From contig DATIKU010000030.1 in NCBI GenBank assembly GCA_035477215.1, forward strand, positions 86,299-150,298: a DNA stretch of 64,000 nt. Reading direction: 5' to 3'. This DNA is from Spirochaetota bacterium. Its GTDB lineage: Bacteria > Spirochaetota > UBA4802 > UBA5368. The notes beneath the pieces were generated by a model. It was not told where the DNA came from. It ran no database searches and saw only the letters and a list, made by a program, of their open reading frames with translations. The position numbers were made by a program, and so were the translations under genes. Shown here piece after piece: positions 63,432 to 64,000 of the stretch (position 1 is its first letter; each line of letters begins with the position of its first letter).

Positions 63432-64000
63432 TCAGTGCTGAGCGCGCGTGAGCGGGCTGGCAAGGGCCAGGCCGTCGGGCCCGATGGTTTTGCGTTCGGC
63501 GCCGTTTATCCGGATCACGACGCCGTCCACGCCCTCGAATTGCGTGGCGGTGAACACGATCTGGTCGATTCGGTTCATGAGTATGCTCCCCACGGCGTTA
63601 CGCTCGAGCGCCTCGTTGAAATCGATATGGGCAACCCGGTTCCTGATCACCACGCTCCGTACCATAAGCCCTCCCGGGAGCGCCGAGAGCATTCCGGCCT
63701 GCTCCTCTTTGCGGCTCGGTCCCTTCGCGAGTTCCTGCATGGCGCCGAGGAGCGGAACGTCCGACCGGATCGTACGGCGCGCGTACGCGAGGCCCACCTT
63801 CTCTGTCTTTTCGTTGAAACGAAGGAAGTAGAGCCGAACCTCACGCGTGGGCGCGAGCGTTTCGCCCGGTGAGTGCTTTTTATCCTCGCGCACTGTCTCC
63901 TTTTTGTCCTTCTTTTCGTCCGCTTCTTTCTCCACATCAGCGGTTTTCGACGCTTCTTTCTTGTCGGCATCCGCGATTTCTTGCCGGGGGGTGGGGCGGT
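63432..64000 (-). CDS. GerMN-domain protein (partial, runs off right edge)
   Basis: The frame is open through the right edge; a GTG at 63935 is in frame but the upstream part (Lys/Glu/Asp-rich, ADKKEASKTADVEKEADEKK) also belongs to the same frame. So the true start lies outside the window. The C-terminal part (EVRLYFLRFNEKTEKVGLAYARR to VVIRINGAER) is a GerMN domain: MQELAKGPSRKEEQAGMLSALP and HIDFNEALERN are the family motifs. It is expected to be membrane-anchored and exported through an N-terminus not seen here. It forms an operon with the CYTH gene. Confidence 0.75.
   Translation of the reverse strand, partial: RPTPRQEIADADKKEASKTADVEKEADEKKDKKETVREDKKHSPGETLAPTREVRLYFLRFNEKTEKVGLAYARRTIRSDVPLLGAMQELAKGPSRKEEQAGMLSALPGGLMVRSVVIRNRVAHIDFNEALERNAVGSILMNRIDQIVFTATQFEGVDGVVIRINGAERKTIGPDGLALASPLTRAQH

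Overview
The window is a dense stretch of chromosome from a Gram-negative bacterium. Lipobox lipoproteins, a Tat signal, signal peptides and probable envelope proteins indicate two membranes. GC is moderate to high. I cannot fix the phylum from sequence alone: the sulfur-respiration genes recall Desulfobacterota-type anaerobes, while MORN-repeat lipoproteins and the general gene mix also fit Spirochaetota or other deep lineages. No phage, insertion sequence, CRISPR array or plasmid module was recognised.

Layout. 1-4.5 kb: a Gfo/Idh/MocA oxidoreductase with an SCP2-like tail (runs off the left edge), then an enolase-superfamily enzyme paired with a YtcJ-type amidohydrolase. 4.6-12.9 kb: two amino-acid permeases, DinB, a MORN lipoprotein, a two-gene secreted-protein/hydrolase unit behind a palindromic operator, and an unknown exported protein. 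13-15 kb: both subunits of a glutaconate-type CoA-transferase. 15.5-19.6 kb: PAP2 membrane enzyme, GNAT-like protein, family-4 uracil-DNA glycosylase and patatin. 19.7-19.9 kb: two CAU-anticodon tRNAs, one clearly the initiator. 20-28.8 kb: a CheY-like receiver, OFA-type MFS, DUF2889-like plus B12/radical SAM pair, acyl-CoA ligase, GpgS-like glucosyltransferase and another MFS.

29-39 kb is the most distinctive block: a CoA-disulfide-reductase/rhodanese fusion behind two tandem palindromes, an RsbRD_N-like gene, a complete dsrMKJOP set, and directly after it a second DsrM-like/DsrK-like pair. Together these look like a menaquinol-linked, thiol/disulfide (DsrC-trisulfide type) electron-transfer module. 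No dsrAB or dsrC lies in the window, so the direction (sulfite reduction, sulfur oxidation or another disulfide couple) is open. A large PAS hybrid histidine kinase follows.

42-46.3 kb holds AT-richer genes: a small HMA-like protein, a UvrD-type helicase apparently lacking domain 2B, QueH and small membrane proteins. 46.5-54 kb is strikingly GC-rich: an NAD-type glutamate dehydrogenase, a class III aminotransferase, a TetR regulator and a GPH-family transporter. Near-identical 18-bp palindromes lie at the glutamate dehydrogenase and aminotransferase promoters, suggesting one regulon, perhaps of the TetR protein. Two tandem MITE-like repeats lie upstream of tetR. 54-59 kb: a GGDEF response regulator, two exported proteins, and a Spy-like / ECF sigma / putative anti-sigma cluster. 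59.3-64 kb: pheS-pheT, then a convergent GerMN-domain/CYTH-domain pair running off the right edge.
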